Below, piece after piece: positions 12,601 through 23,829 of a stretch of 64,000 nucleotides of DNA. Under the pieces are notes generated by a model, which saw only the letters and a list, made by a program, of their open reading frames with translations, was not told the origin of the DNA and made no database searches. The position numbers were made by a program, and so were the translations under genes. How positions within the stretch are numbered: position 1 is the first letter of the stretch; each line of letters begins with the position of its first letter. Origin of the DNA: Alentia gelatinosa (taxonomy: Eukaryota > Annelida > Polychaeta > Phyllodocida > Polynoidae); contig OX465583.1 in assembly GCA_950022655.1 (NCBI GenBank), positions 35,925,360-35,989,359 of the forward strand, read 5' to 3'.

Positions 12601-15600
12601 AGCAGTACACGGAGTCAGAGACTAACAGCGAGGCCCGCCTACGAGAGTACCAGCTACAGATGTTATTACGACTAGAACTGGAAAGTCTGCTCGCCGGGTC
12701 TGACCGCACCGACGACGACCGGGCGCCTACTGTAGAACAGGTACCGAGTTTTCTCAAGTCAAATTGAGAATTTTGTTTTACAAGATTTTGAGAAGACGTG
12801 GCACTAACACCTCTAACCCAGCCAGATGCTACCTTGAAAGATATTTTTTACTGTACCAGGTAAAAGCCTTCTGTTTGAAAAAATAAATATTTGACTCAAC
12901 CTAAGGGTAATAAATCTCAGTGTATGGGGATTGAAATATGAATTTCCTTATATAAGTATCAGGGAGATTGATTATACACCATCTGGTGTATTGGCAGCAA
13001 TTCTGGTTCCTATTATATTCCAGAGTGTGGTATGTAATAAGCATTAGTTTGTTGATCAACATAGGTGTTAAAATGAGTATAATCAAGTAGAAGTCTGTGA
13101 CTATAAGGTAGAAAATAAAGCTAATTACATGTATTGAATCTCCTTTCCCAAAGATCTAGTGAAAAGAGACAGCCTTATATGTGTTTCAAGAAAACATAAT
13201 TACAATTTATTTTATTATTATTTCTGAAATGTAAAATAGAAGTATCTTTAATCTCATAGTAATTTTAGTATTGTAAAGCGGCAAACTCTGCATATTTTAC
13301 AAAGATTAACTAGTGACTAGTTATACAGGGACCTATTCCAGCAGTAATGTAAAAAACGGAGAGAAACCACACAAATGTATGATGATAAATGTAAGTAATT
13401 GTCTTGTTACAGGTGTCGGCTTTGTTGACACGGATGACCCTGCTGACAGATCCTGTCTACGTATCCACCTTCATGAAGCAGATGCTTATCGTCAAGTAAG
13501 AATATTCAAATATTCATTGATTCAAAAGACGGCAAAACAAATACAATTCGATAAGATTTAATATAACTTTATAATTGAGGGGGCTGGGGAGGTAAGATTG
13601 TGCCGCATTAAAAATACAGTGGTCAGTTTTACAATTTCCTACGATTCTTTGGTACACTTGTGTGTGTCATTTCATAATCCGAGACATCATGTATAGAGTA
13701 TTGTGGTCTATTCACGTTGTTCCCTTTTTTAAAAGTTTAAAAAAAATGTTATCATATCCCCCTCTTAGATAATTTGTAACTAGCTGAGTTACAGCTTTTC
13801 TGGTTCTTCTTCTGCTTCCCTGATTGTCACCCTTATTATCTTCTTAAAACGTATTGTCAGATGTCTCTAGATGTAAAAATAAAACCTTATGTGACTTGAT
13901 TTTGAATATGTAGTGAAGTACAACTCAACAGCTTCCCAAATTTGTTTTACTCTTTGGCTTTATTGGCAGAACAGCAAGGTACAACGTTTCGGCAAAAGTG
14001 GCATTTTAGAAAGTTAGTTGACAAGGGCGACCGCCAAAACGTTGTAACCTGGTGTTTAATATCGACCAGTCATCAAACCGAACTTAGGAAGCTGTTGGGT
14101 TGTACTTGTCCCCCACCTCCCTTACGAATTTTCAAAAATAGTTTTAAACTATTTGATTGTATTTTGCCTACGTTCACACAGCTACGTGGACATGACGCCG
14201 CGCCTGCTGGCCAGCATCTACGAGGAGCTGCTCATGCCGCTCCCGGAGCAGCTCGCCGGGTTCTTCTCCGACTCGGAGGACGAGAGCAGCTCGCGGGTGG
14301 CCTCAGTGCAACCCACCAGCGTGCGCTCCGACGTCGGCTCCGTGGCCTCGTCCGGCAACCCGGGCTCCAACCGCAGCACAAGGTACAGTCTGCTACCACT
14401 GACTCAACTGTATGGAATTAGCCTTTGATATTTTTTGTAGATAAATATTCTACCTCACGGTTTGGCACTTTTTTCTTGTGCCCAAAGTACGGAGAGATGA
14501 CAATTGCATATACGCACCCCCCCCCCCCCCCAAGTGGAAAGGGGGGGGGGGGGTGCGTATATAAGGTAATCTCAGGTATTCAGTTTTTGTCCGCAATATT
14601 AAGAACATTCATTTTGTACTTAGAACTGGATATGGCTTTCTAGTGCTCTCAACATTCAACATAAGCTGAAGCTGACATTGCCGGCATTCCCCTTATTTGA
14701 AAGAGAATAAAAGGTAGTAATTGCTGGGAAGTAGATTTTTTTAAGTAGATCCTATATTTACTTAGATTTTCTTTTTCTTTTATGTGTGTAAGAGTGCAGT
14801 TCGGGCAAATCCACATCCTAATTAGATATTCATGTATTTGTTAAAAGTGTGTGTGGGGGGGGGGGGGGGGGGGTAGATTTGGGGTGGAAAAGGCATACAA
14901 AAACAGTGGTTCACTCTATATTGATTTACAATGAGCATTAGTGTTACATTTACCATCTCCATAACTGACCCTGATAGTTACTTACATCATCGGAAGTGTC
15001 AATTTTTAGGTGAAACGTATATTTGGTGTATTATTTATGTATCATTGCCAAATCTAATAATGTATGTGGGAAGGGGGTGGAGTGGAGGCAGCAGGTGTAT
15101 GAGTGGATGGCTTATTCAGCATATAAAGAGACGTAAAAAAGTTAAAATGATTCAGAATTATGTTCTAGGAACCAATCCAGCCCCAGTCTAATGGTATTTG
15201 GTTTGTAAAATTATTTGCAATATAATTTTCCACCTGATTTTGGGTTGACCTACTTTATTGGGATACATAGAAACAGTTTTGTCGTCGCGTTATCTTTACT
15301 AACCATGATTTACATCCCTGCTTTCTGTTTGCATTAAATGATATATTTTTGGAATGTGATATGGTATTTTGTGCTTAATTATGACCTCCCTTTCCCTTCA
15401 GAAATCGTCGCACTATTGGAACTATTCCTAGTTTCACTGCAGCAACTAAAAGACAGATATCTATTCCAGTGAAGAAAAAGGCAGCAGAAAAGGTAATGAA
15501 AAGCAATATAATACTCTTTAAAAGCCAATTAGTGGTGAATCGAGAGTTGTGTTCTGTATGAAAAATTTGCAGTAATTTGCTATTTTTTCAAACTAATTAT

Positions 15601-18600
15601 GATCCAGATGATTTAGATGGCTGTGAATTTGTCTCAACATTTTCTTACTCAGTATGAGTTCACGTAACATTCGCCAATGTGTTGGTTTTTTTTAAAGAAA
15701 AACGGCTCAGTATGTGAGGTAGTACAATATTTAGAATACATAGGATTTGGATGACCCGTGTTTGTACATAGAATTGTTTTCACTTTTCATAATGGTTAAT
15801 TTCTCATGCTATTTCTGACAGCTTATTTTCTCACCATTATAATATTCTTATTTTGATTTTTAGGAAAAGAAGAAGGTGAAGAGACCTACTCGTACAGCCA
15901 GTGCTAAAAAGGTCAAACAGTCTGGTAAGGTCCACTGATCGGCTCTTTTCACATAGTTTACTAGAATTGGCCATATGTTAGAATTTCCAAGAATTTTAAC
16001 ACAATCAAATTAGTAATATTGATAATATTTCAAGAAAAAGTGGCATTTACTTTAGCTACTGCTGACGGGAGTGGAAAAATCAATGCATTTTGTTTTATAA
16101 GTGGAACTCATTTGCCACACTGAATGTAATACCTGAGGAAAAGAAAAGCGATCACAGTATTGGTAATGGTGCAGTTGTAACCTTTAGCATTATGCATGAA
16201 GGTAATCAAGTAGACAGTGGATTTTCTCTGAACGGAAATGCCAGTTTTCCGGTTATTCCCGGTTTTCTCTGTTTCTTATGATATATTACATCATCACCAT
16301 ATCAAAGATAATGAGTCCAGATACGTAGATCTCGGAACATTGCGTAGACCTCGTAAATCTTTGTTTATAGTAAAGTTCCTGGTAAATATTTCCTTACAGG
16401 TTCATTACAATTTTCAGTAGTACTTATCGTTGTTATTTTGCAGCTGGCTCTAAGTCGGAGGTGAAGCAGGTGCGTCGTAATCTCTTCATGGGTGGCGCGT
16501 CCAAGGCGGCCCCGGGTAAACTGGAACGTCACAATTCTGTAGCTGTCATGGAAACAACCGATGGATCGCAGAAAACCCCCAAGAAACGTATCCAGAAGAC
16601 ACTCCAGGTCACACCAAAATGTAAGCTAAACATAGAAATTTTGGTCTCAACTATGAAAAATGTATTATAGCTAAACTTGCAACATTACATGGGTTGGAAA
16701 TAGGTAAACTATATGTTGGATTTAAACAAGTCAGAGTAACAGGGAACTGTTACGAATTATGTTTAATATACTGAGGCACAATCAGTGTCACCTAACTTAG
16801 CAGGTTTATACTTCTTTTTATCAAAGACGTTTATTTACGCTGGGATTGCGCTCAGTCGCGGTGGACTGGTCTTAACGCGCCCCAGTTCTGTATATGTAAG
16901 TGGTATTTCTCAGATGATGGACAACATAAATTCGTAGGACCACATAAATCGCTCATAAATTTTCCGTTTCTTTGCCTGCAATACATTTCTATCATATTTA
17001 TTTCTGCAAATAACACCAGTGATGCAATGGATGTAGCCCAACCAGCCCTACCCACATTACGACAATTATAATATTTTTTCTCATATATCATCTGTATATA
17101 CCATAGTAATGAGTTAGCCTTGTCTAAACCCAATATCCATAATACAGTAAATAACTATAATATTACTAGCAATACACTGGATGTTAGTTTCTTAGTAGTT
17201 ATAACTCCAGAATAAACATGAAACCAAAAAAAACAACAACAAAAAACCACTATAACACAAACGTGCTCCCTGCTTACTGGTTCTTGTTTACGTACACAGC
17301 GCATCACATTCTGAAGACGAAGAAGGTGACGGAGACTCCGGTCCACAAACAGGTACACCAGGTGATGTGGAGGAGGCTGGAGAAGGAGCGACAGAGGGCG
17401 CGCACCGTCTCCGACGTCCACGTCGTCATGGAGTCTCCACACAAGTCTCCTGCCCCCGGTAAGCTAGCCTATCCCTGTCACATTCTCACAGGCATGTTGG
17501 GTTTCTCAGAAATAACCAGAATTGCCGAGCCTATTTATAAGAAATAGAATATCTCAGGCTACTGACCGCTTCTCACTGTGAGGCTCTCGTAGGCAGGTCA
17601 GGTTTTAGGTTATATATGAGAAATAACAGACACTATGACACTATCACAGGCTTGCCAGGATGGCCCAGCCTACTGACCTATCTTCACTGTGACACTGTCG
17701 CAGGCATGTCAGGTTTCTGACTATTTCTCAGAAATGGCAGCTTTCCCTCTTCATGGGAATGCACGTTTTCAGTTTGAGTATATGGCATAGTCTTTTTCCT
17801 AGTGTAAAACAAAGAAACTATTAATCAAGCTTCATTAAAGCTAATATCTTATCTATTCCCGAATTCCCATTATTCATATCGTTTGAATATAAAATCAGTT
17901 CATCTCACTTAATATCCGTATATCTTTATTTTCCTCCAGGTATGAAGACTGAGATTTCAAGACGATCGTCACTTGGAAACGTGCGAAGGAAGTCATTTTA
18001 TTCAGAGGGCCCCAGAAATGAATCCAGGAATGTCCAGAAATACAAACAACTCGAGGCTCGAATGACCAACGTCAATCCACTAGTCAGCCCTAATGAGAAG
18101 CCCCCAGAGAAAACGTCTCCCCCTCGCAGAATTAAACCCATTAATCTGTTTGCAAACCTCCTCTGCAGCCCATCACCACCGAAGATGGTCCAGAACCACC
18201 AGCAGCTGCCAGCACCTGGTTTGAAAATGAAGCTAGGTTTTGATTCCCCCAGCAAGAACACTCGTATGAGGTCGCTGTTTGCACCACCAGAAATTGAACG
18301 GACTGACACGACTCCTAAGAAGGGCCTGTTGGCATCACCACGACACAAGTTTAATTCTCGGTTTGAGTCGGTTATGCAAGGTTCTTGTATTGGTGGCGGA
18401 GGCTTCTCGTCAAGTCAACCACTCAGGAGTTCACCGAGGCGTATCGCCTTAGAAAGTAGACTTATGTCGCCACAGAAAGGTTTCAACCAACTTCCATTCT
18501 CATCTCCACAGAAGACCTTACCAGAGTCGCCATTCCATTCACCAGTGAAAATGCGTCTGGCTAGAGCAGAGCTCTTGACTCCTGTCAAAAATAAAAATTT

Positions 18601-20419
18601 GGGGACACCGCGTAAGAGCTATGTACCAGCAACACCAGAGCGAGGCCCAGTGTCGCCCGGACCATCAACGCCCAGACGTTCACACCGCCAGGCACACCCG
18701 GTCACACCTGATGTGAAGTCACCATCACAGCTACATTGCACACCGAAGAAACAGACTCCAAGTAGAGAAGTTGTTTCTTCACTTGGGTTCCAGTCTCCAC
18801 CAAGAGACCACACAGATATGCTAGAGAGATGGGCGCAGAAGGCTTTAAGGCACACTCCTCAGAGGCAAGCCAGGGGTATGAGTCTCACGGAGTTCGGAAG
18901 CCATGACGATACTGTTCTTATCAGTGATCTGGGTCTCTTATCTCCTCCAAGAAAGAAGGTGGTCAGGCCATATGACCATGCTTCAGTAGGCAAACGACAG
19001 TCACCATTGAACAATGAACCTAGAGAGGTACAAAGTAGGAAATCTCCTAGGTTTTCTCCACAGAAGCTAGTCAGATCTTCTTGTTTCTCCCCAGAGAAGA
19101 GACATGCCATGTTAAATTCAAAGCGCAGGTCACCTCGCTTCTCTCCTACACAGGTCCCAGACTTAAATCAAAGCACACATATGCTAGCAATGTCCTCAGA
19201 ATCTGAGAAAAATGTTTCTCTAAAGACCACTTCAGAGATGAATGTTGATACAAAGGGTTCTAACTCAAATAGTTTCACACCACCTTTAGCAAGGAGCACC
19301 AAGAACACTCCACTGGATCTCACTCCCTCTCATAAGTTCAAAGCGGGTAGAGTTACACCTGAGCCGACCAGTCCGCTGGATTCATGGCCAAGGAAGAAAC
19401 CACGATCCTCCACTGGGAATTGCACCATGTCTGCGAAAGTGGATCGAATCGTAAAAAGGATTGTCAAGCCGGAGACTGTTGTTGGTCCTGGAAATGAAGT
19501 GAGGCTTCCTTCAAGTCAGGTGATGATCGCCTCAACTTCACAGCGAGGACCCAAGGCTGAGAGCCAGAGTTTGCAATTAGGAAGCGATTCACTGTTTTCC
19601 TCGCAGGCTTCTGAGGCTGAGAGTGCAGTCTCCTGCATCGAAGGAGATGCGTCTAGGTTGAGTATGGGTGCTTCAGTCCGAGTCCAGACACGAGGTGGCA
19701 GCATAAGCGGTGGTGGTGGTGGTGGTGGTGGTACTGGCACCCCAGGGTCGAAACGCAAACTGGCATTGTCTCCGTGTGACGACACAAGCACCACCTGCCC
19801 TGATGACGTCAGCACTCCTTCCAAACGACGCCGATTAGTGCAGCTGCGACGCACGCGCACAGCCATGCACATGGACAACTCCCCGGAGAGCTTTCACGAC
19901 TCGGAGGTTTTCTTCGAGGGGTCTTCAGTGAGTAGCACCAAAGAAAACTCCCCAACGTATCGTCGCACAAGCCCAGCGCGACGTTTGCACGGGCGACTGT
20001 TGCGGGGCTGCAGTGCGGGCTCCAACTCAAATAGCAATCTGGACATGGATTTCTCAGCCTCCTCGCCCGTGATTGGGAGAACAACGCGGAGTTTGCGGCT
20101 TGAAGGGGCCGCCTCCAGGACCGCCTCAGACACTGACCAGTCCCTGCCGGCCTCGCCGGTGTTCAGGGGCTCGGCTGAGATGTTCGGCACTGAACGTTCA
20201 ACGTCGCCGCCATCAGAAGCCGGGACCCCGGTGTCTTCCGTGAAGAACTTCTCCCCAACTATCTCAGCCATGAGTCTGGTACATTTAATGCAGTCACCTC
20301 TCGTTCAGGCGTCGAATAATAACTCACCATCCACACACTCGCACGGTTCCGCGAGCAGGAGGGGGAAATCCAGTCGACGGTCCTTGTACAGAAACATAAC
20401 ACCGCACGAGGAGGATTGA
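3605..20419 (+). CDS. TICRR: TICRR / Treslin (SLD3 orthologue), complete 17-exon gene
   Basis: Treslin is the metazoan counterpart of yeast Sld3. It binds TopBP1 after CDK phosphorylation and helps load CDC45 onto the MCM helicase to fire replication origins. My exon model is: 3605-4396, 6596-6902, 7390-7453, 7910-8243, 8792-9038, 9720-9846, 10228-10487, 11039-11236, 11872-12020, 12543-12740, 13413-13495, 14182-14382, 15402-15492, 15864-15924, 16444-16620, 17300-17458, 17940-20419. Every junction is GT-AG and all phases join without a frame break, giving about 1,975 aa, close to vertebrate Treslin (about 1,900). The order is N-terminal domain, basic T/S-P region, Sld3-Treslin domain, two CDK sites, and a long S/T-P-rich tail. 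The start ATG is the first in the long exon 1 frame; a non-coding upstream exon is possible. No poly(A) signal is obvious soon after the stop. Confidence 0.93.
4808..5785. repeat. Inverted-repeat element in TICRR intron 1
   Basis: The ends carry tagacgatatggcac (about 4808) and its inverted match gtgccatatcatcta (about 5764-5778). The right half holds several degenerate copies of the gatatggca motif. It is interrupted by the smaller element at 4830-5290. Confidence 0.55.
4822..5298. mobile_element. Nested MITE with 8-bp target duplication (hAT-like size)
   Basis: The insertion (4830-5290, 461 bp) has inverted ends: ggtgactggtcgactcg at the left and, read on the other strand, gaatgctagtcaactcg at the right. 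Both ends contain short tandem copies of gtcaactcgtcc. The flanks caggagcg (4822-4829) and caggagtg (5291-5298) differ at one base and look like an 8-bp target site duplication, as made by hAT transposases. It is non-coding. Confidence 0.6.
11872..14382 (+). other. TICRR: TICRR exons 9-12: Sld3-Treslin domain (STD)
   Basis: These four exons encode residues 777 to about 987. They contain the helical core that defines Sld3/Treslin: a tract ending LREYQLQMLLRLELESLL in exon 10 (12640-12690), then the LLTRMTLLTDPVYVSTF helix in exon 11, and YVDMTPRLLASIYEELLMPLP in two parts of exon 12. In yeast Sld3 this domain binds Cdc45. Exon 9 (149 bp) and exon 11 (83 bp) are short, but they fit in phase and carry the missing parts of the domain. 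Exon 12 ends with an acidic and Ser-rich linker. Confidence 0.85.
12255..12300 (+). repeat. Degenerate Penelope-type hammerhead-like signature in intron 9
   Basis: The sequence has ctgaaga (12259-12265), an imperfect stem and gaaac (12283-12287) with the spacing of a hammerhead ribozyme core. The first core box differs from the required CUGAUGA at one base, so it is probably inactive. Such motifs mark the terminal repeats of Penelope-like elements; no ORF of that element is seen nearby. Confidence 0.35.
14505..14563. repeat. Poly(C)/poly(G) palindrome in TICRR intron 12
   Basis: A run of about 14 C is separated by an 11-base loop from a run of about 13 G, and the flanks tatacgca and tgcgtata are also complementary. 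The result is a perfect hairpin that could also form a G-quadruplex. A separate G-run lies at about 14853-14873. Confidence 0.8.
17300..17458 (+). other. TICRR: TICRR exon 16: paired CDK sites for TopBP1 binding
   Basis: This exon encodes residues 1097-1149. It contains KKVTETPVHKQV (Thr about 1109) and, 33 residues later, a Ser-Pro in MESPHKSP (Ser about 1142). Between them is a basic helix. Human Treslin has two CDK-phosphorylated sites (T969 and S1001) spaced 32 residues apart that bind the TopBP1 BRCT repeats, and spacing and context here match. Phospho-dependence is inferred from the vertebrate protein. Confidence 0.8.
17480..17745 (+). repeat. Degenerate tandem repeat in TICRR intron 16
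   Basis: Three imperfect units of roughly 105 bp share ggcatgtcaggtttct / tcagaaat and cctactgacc...tcactgtga blocks (unit landmarks near 17490, 17593 and 17702). Confidence 0.5.
17940..20419 (+). other. TICRR: TICRR exon 17: long S/T-P-rich C-terminal tail
   Basis: One large terminal exon codes for residues 1150-1975. It has dozens of SPxK, SPxR, TPKK and TPRK motifs, most densely between 18100 and 19150, and no visible folded domain. A GGT microsatellite near 19710 encodes a run of eight or nine glycines. Vertebrate Treslin has a similar disordered tail that serves as a CDK, CHK1 and BET-protein interaction surface; whether this is kept here cannot be seen. Confidence 0.85.
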
Positions 20420-23400
20420 TAACACTAACTCACATAAATCACTGATCCCAAGAAATGATATAATGTTGAATGTACAGTATCTCTGACTTGGTAATAAGAA
20501 ATCATTATGGGTACTTGAATGGGCAACACTAATGCAATTTGCATTGCGAAATGTGCATTTAATTGTATCAAATCTGTTGTCTGTAGATAAGGTTGACAAA
20601 GGTGGTGTTTTCTTGAATGTGAGTGGTGTTTTTCGTGTATTTATATTCTTCCATTTCGACGTAATGATTCTTGTTTCCGGAGAAATTTCTTGACTGATAG
20701 AAAAGCCGTTCTGCATTTGAATTGACACATTATTGATTATTCGTATTTATAGGATAACTGGCCAAGATTTCACAAGAAAGTGTTTTCTATGTTGATAATA
20801 TTTTATATATATATACATGTATAAGGATGACTTAGAATTATATGTAATTAATATGAAATAATCGGTAGCTGTGGCCTTGTGGTAACCATGGCAATGGTAA
20901 CATCTAGATACGATTCTAGATATTATATTAATTTATTACATAAACTACGGTTATATTACCAAATATTATTCAACCTGAAATGATGTGATTAGGGTATACA
21001 CAGGTAAGATTGACGAAATGTATGGGCCAAGTTGTTCTACAGTACAGGTGATAGCATTCCCAGCCAGGCCACACACTGAGACACCCACACACACGTGGTG
21101 AGTACCAGATGGTGCTGCCTCTTGATGTTGACCTACTGATTTATCCTACCCCGCATATAAATCTCCATAGACTTAACATGGTGGGCCTCTATGCCACGGT
21201 TATGCCATAAAATATTTTTATGCCACTGGTGACATATGAAGTTAAAAACATATGACAGGGTAGGATAAAATCTAAACCTCACTCAATTTCATATAATTGT
21301 TTACATGCCATTCGTTATCTTCTGCTACAGATATTACTCAGCTCCGCTTCATGATATCATTCCGCGAAGACAACTCATGCCATATAAAAAATCATATGAA
21401 ATTTCGTGATGTTTCATGATAGTTTTGCCCTAAATGCTTTGGGCTTTTAGTACATGAGATCTGAAATGTTTAGCGTACGCAGGAATACGTTCAGGGAAAT
21501 CCCATGTAAATCACGTATAAGGGAGTGCCCATCACATAAACATCTTTTTGTAAGTGAAGTCGCACTACCTCTAGCATAGTGTTTATAGAACGCCACATGG
21601 TCTTGAATTGTGTTCAGTGTGGCTGATCTGATGCTATACGGTAGTCTATGCTATACTCTGATAATCGCATGAGTTATAACAAACTTAACAAAGCGTTGTA
21701 TTTTGGACTTGGCATACAGTTGCTTCCCATCTAGAGCATGTCCACAGTCATGACCGATAAAAAACAAACGACCTGAGACTGAGAAGCGTAGAAAAGTCAC
21801 ATCCCCCAACCCCTCCACCACTCGCCCATCTAACCCCCACCCCTCGGCCCTTCGCCCCATTTCGGAAGTATAACCACCGTTCTCATAAAATCCCCAGACA
21901 GAATCCTATTTGCTCTCTGGTTTTTTTTTATTGACTTCACAGTCACTGAGTTCCTACGGCGCAATAAGTCAGGTGGCGTGATGTATCGAAACCTCGAGAC
22001 AGGAATGTAAAACAGAAAACATTCGTGATATTTATACCTACCGGTGAAAATATAATTCCTCAATAATTACTTTGGGGTTTAATAGATGTGAGATAAATGA
22101 CATAGGTTTGTTTGGAAGATCGTTTTTTTCTTTCCAGGTCATTGTTAGTTAAATCATATCTAATGCGAAATTTTAAAGTTAGGCATGCAGCGTTTCTCGG
22201 TCCATTGGAAAACTAGACAACCGTGATTATGAGCATAGATCAGGTGAATACGTCTTGGAAGCCCTAGAGGTCGGCGCTAGAAATAACACCTGGGTGGGGC
22301 ACTACATGCTAAATAGGTCACTTCTCGGGCAGACAGGTCAATGACCGTTAGTTCGTGACATGAAAACCAGGTAGAGCCAGGGCGCAATTTTTTAAGTATT
22401 TGGTACACATATTTAGTGCTGCTTTCCCAAGTCGCCGTCTAGCATCACCCCATGGTCTAATGTAGGTCACCGGTATAATATGTAGGCCAGACTGCAGGAC
22501 TTATGCTGAACTTGGTACTGTAGAAAAGAAAGGGGATTCCCTTATAATGCACTGAGTACCCTACGGAGGGTTGGAAGGTTAGGTCACACTGAAATTATAT
22601 ACATTACCTATTTTACACTATACACTGTTCTATATTTTTCAGAATTACTTTTTCATCTTTATTTTCTCCACATTGTACTCTACCAGCTATATAATGCAGG
22701 CCACACCATCACCAGACCGGTTGAATATATGCCACCAGACGGTGTGCTCGTGTAAACAGGAATAGCCACTTGACTGTTGTCCATTGACACGGCTGGATAT
22801 TAAGATAACCAAGCGTCTCATTCCCAACACCTCGTGTTTATTTGTAATTGAGGGATCCGCCATGGGTGTTCAGTGTAAATATATGCTATTACTATACATT
22901 CGTATGCTTTAAGTACAAACGATCCTATCCAGGAAAAACTTGAAACGATATTAAAGACTTCACTTAAAAAGTGCCATAATTCAATTGACCCTTATTTGAT
23001 TATAGTCTAGGGAGGCATCGGCATGAATAAGACGGTTCGTGTTCCACTACATTCAGTAACAGACTATTTGTGTCTAAATATAATACATCTTCTTTGATAG
23101 TGAATCATATTTGTGTGACATAGACGCAATATTATAGGCAAACAATAAGGTGATCCAATTGTAATGGGATATATAGAACATAACTTCAACTTTTAGGCCA
23201 AGTGTACTTAATACACAAAACAGGACATTCATTGTAAGGAAATAGCTTTTACATAGGCTGATTATGTACTGCATATATATATAATCTTTTCATCTTGGTC
23301 CAACAAACGCACAGTGGTAAAGGCAATTATTGGGAAGGTTCTACTCCCATTTAATTTCTTTTTCTTGCGTCACTTCCTATTGAGAAATTCTATTCCTATT

Positions 23401-23600
23401 TTACAGTAGCATTTGATCCACCGGACTCCAACGGCCATAAATTACAGAGGCTTGGTATTTATATACACTTGCAGGGGATGGCTGGAGGTGTTAGTAAAGT
23501 CTATCCAGTCCGTTGTATCTAGTCCGACGACGTAGTCAGAGGATCGAACAAAACGACCGAAAGACCGAGAACAAAATAAAGTCAGCCATAATTATTATGT
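20420..23600. other. TICRR 3' flank, no gene seen
   Basis: The first few hundred bases should be the TICRR 3' UTR. Beyond it I see only AT-rich DNA and one dispersed repeat copy at about 21143-21400. The open frames are short, lack splice partners and do not look coding. Confidence 0.5.
21143..21400 (+). repeat. Dispersed repeat, inverted partner at 43670-43927
   Basis: The blocks tataaatctccatagact, atgccataaaatattttta, actcagctccgctt and gatatcattc occur in the same order in the reverse complement of 43670-43927. The family is non-coding. Confidence 0.65.
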
Positions 23601-23627
23601 TTCCTTATTATCATACAACCAAAAATA

Positions 23628-23757
23628 ATGGAAAATACTCCAGATTCGATTGATGATGTAGTTGTCGATTCGGCTCGCAGACCGTATTTCTTCAAAAGAA
23701 ATGGTCAGCAGCAGGTAGTAACTGATAGTTATTCCCTCAATTTGCACCCATTTGCAG
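23628..23757 (+). CDS. Possible isolated first coding exon, unidentified
   Basis: An ATG in the context aataatgg opens a frame whose first 24 codons read like a coding N-terminus (MENTPDSIDDVVVDSARRPY), followed by basic and Gln-rich residues. A plausible donor, GCAG|GTACAT, follows at about 23757. No matching downstream exon was found on the plus strand in the next kilobases, so this may be chance. Confidence 0.2.
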
Positions 23758-23829
23758 GTACATGTATATATATAAAATACTTAAAAGATATAATTTCATG
23801 CAATGTACGGACATGCCCAAAGTAACGAA

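Noticed and set aside
13942..14178. Coding frame upstream of TICRR exon 12
   Set aside because: It is intron sequence; the exon starts at the acceptor before 14182 in another frame that matches the Sld3-Treslin domain.
17942..20419. Separate 825-aa intronless gene
   Set aside because: An acceptor lies directly before the ATG and the frame continues in phase from TICRR exon 16; the S/T-P content fits the Treslin tail.
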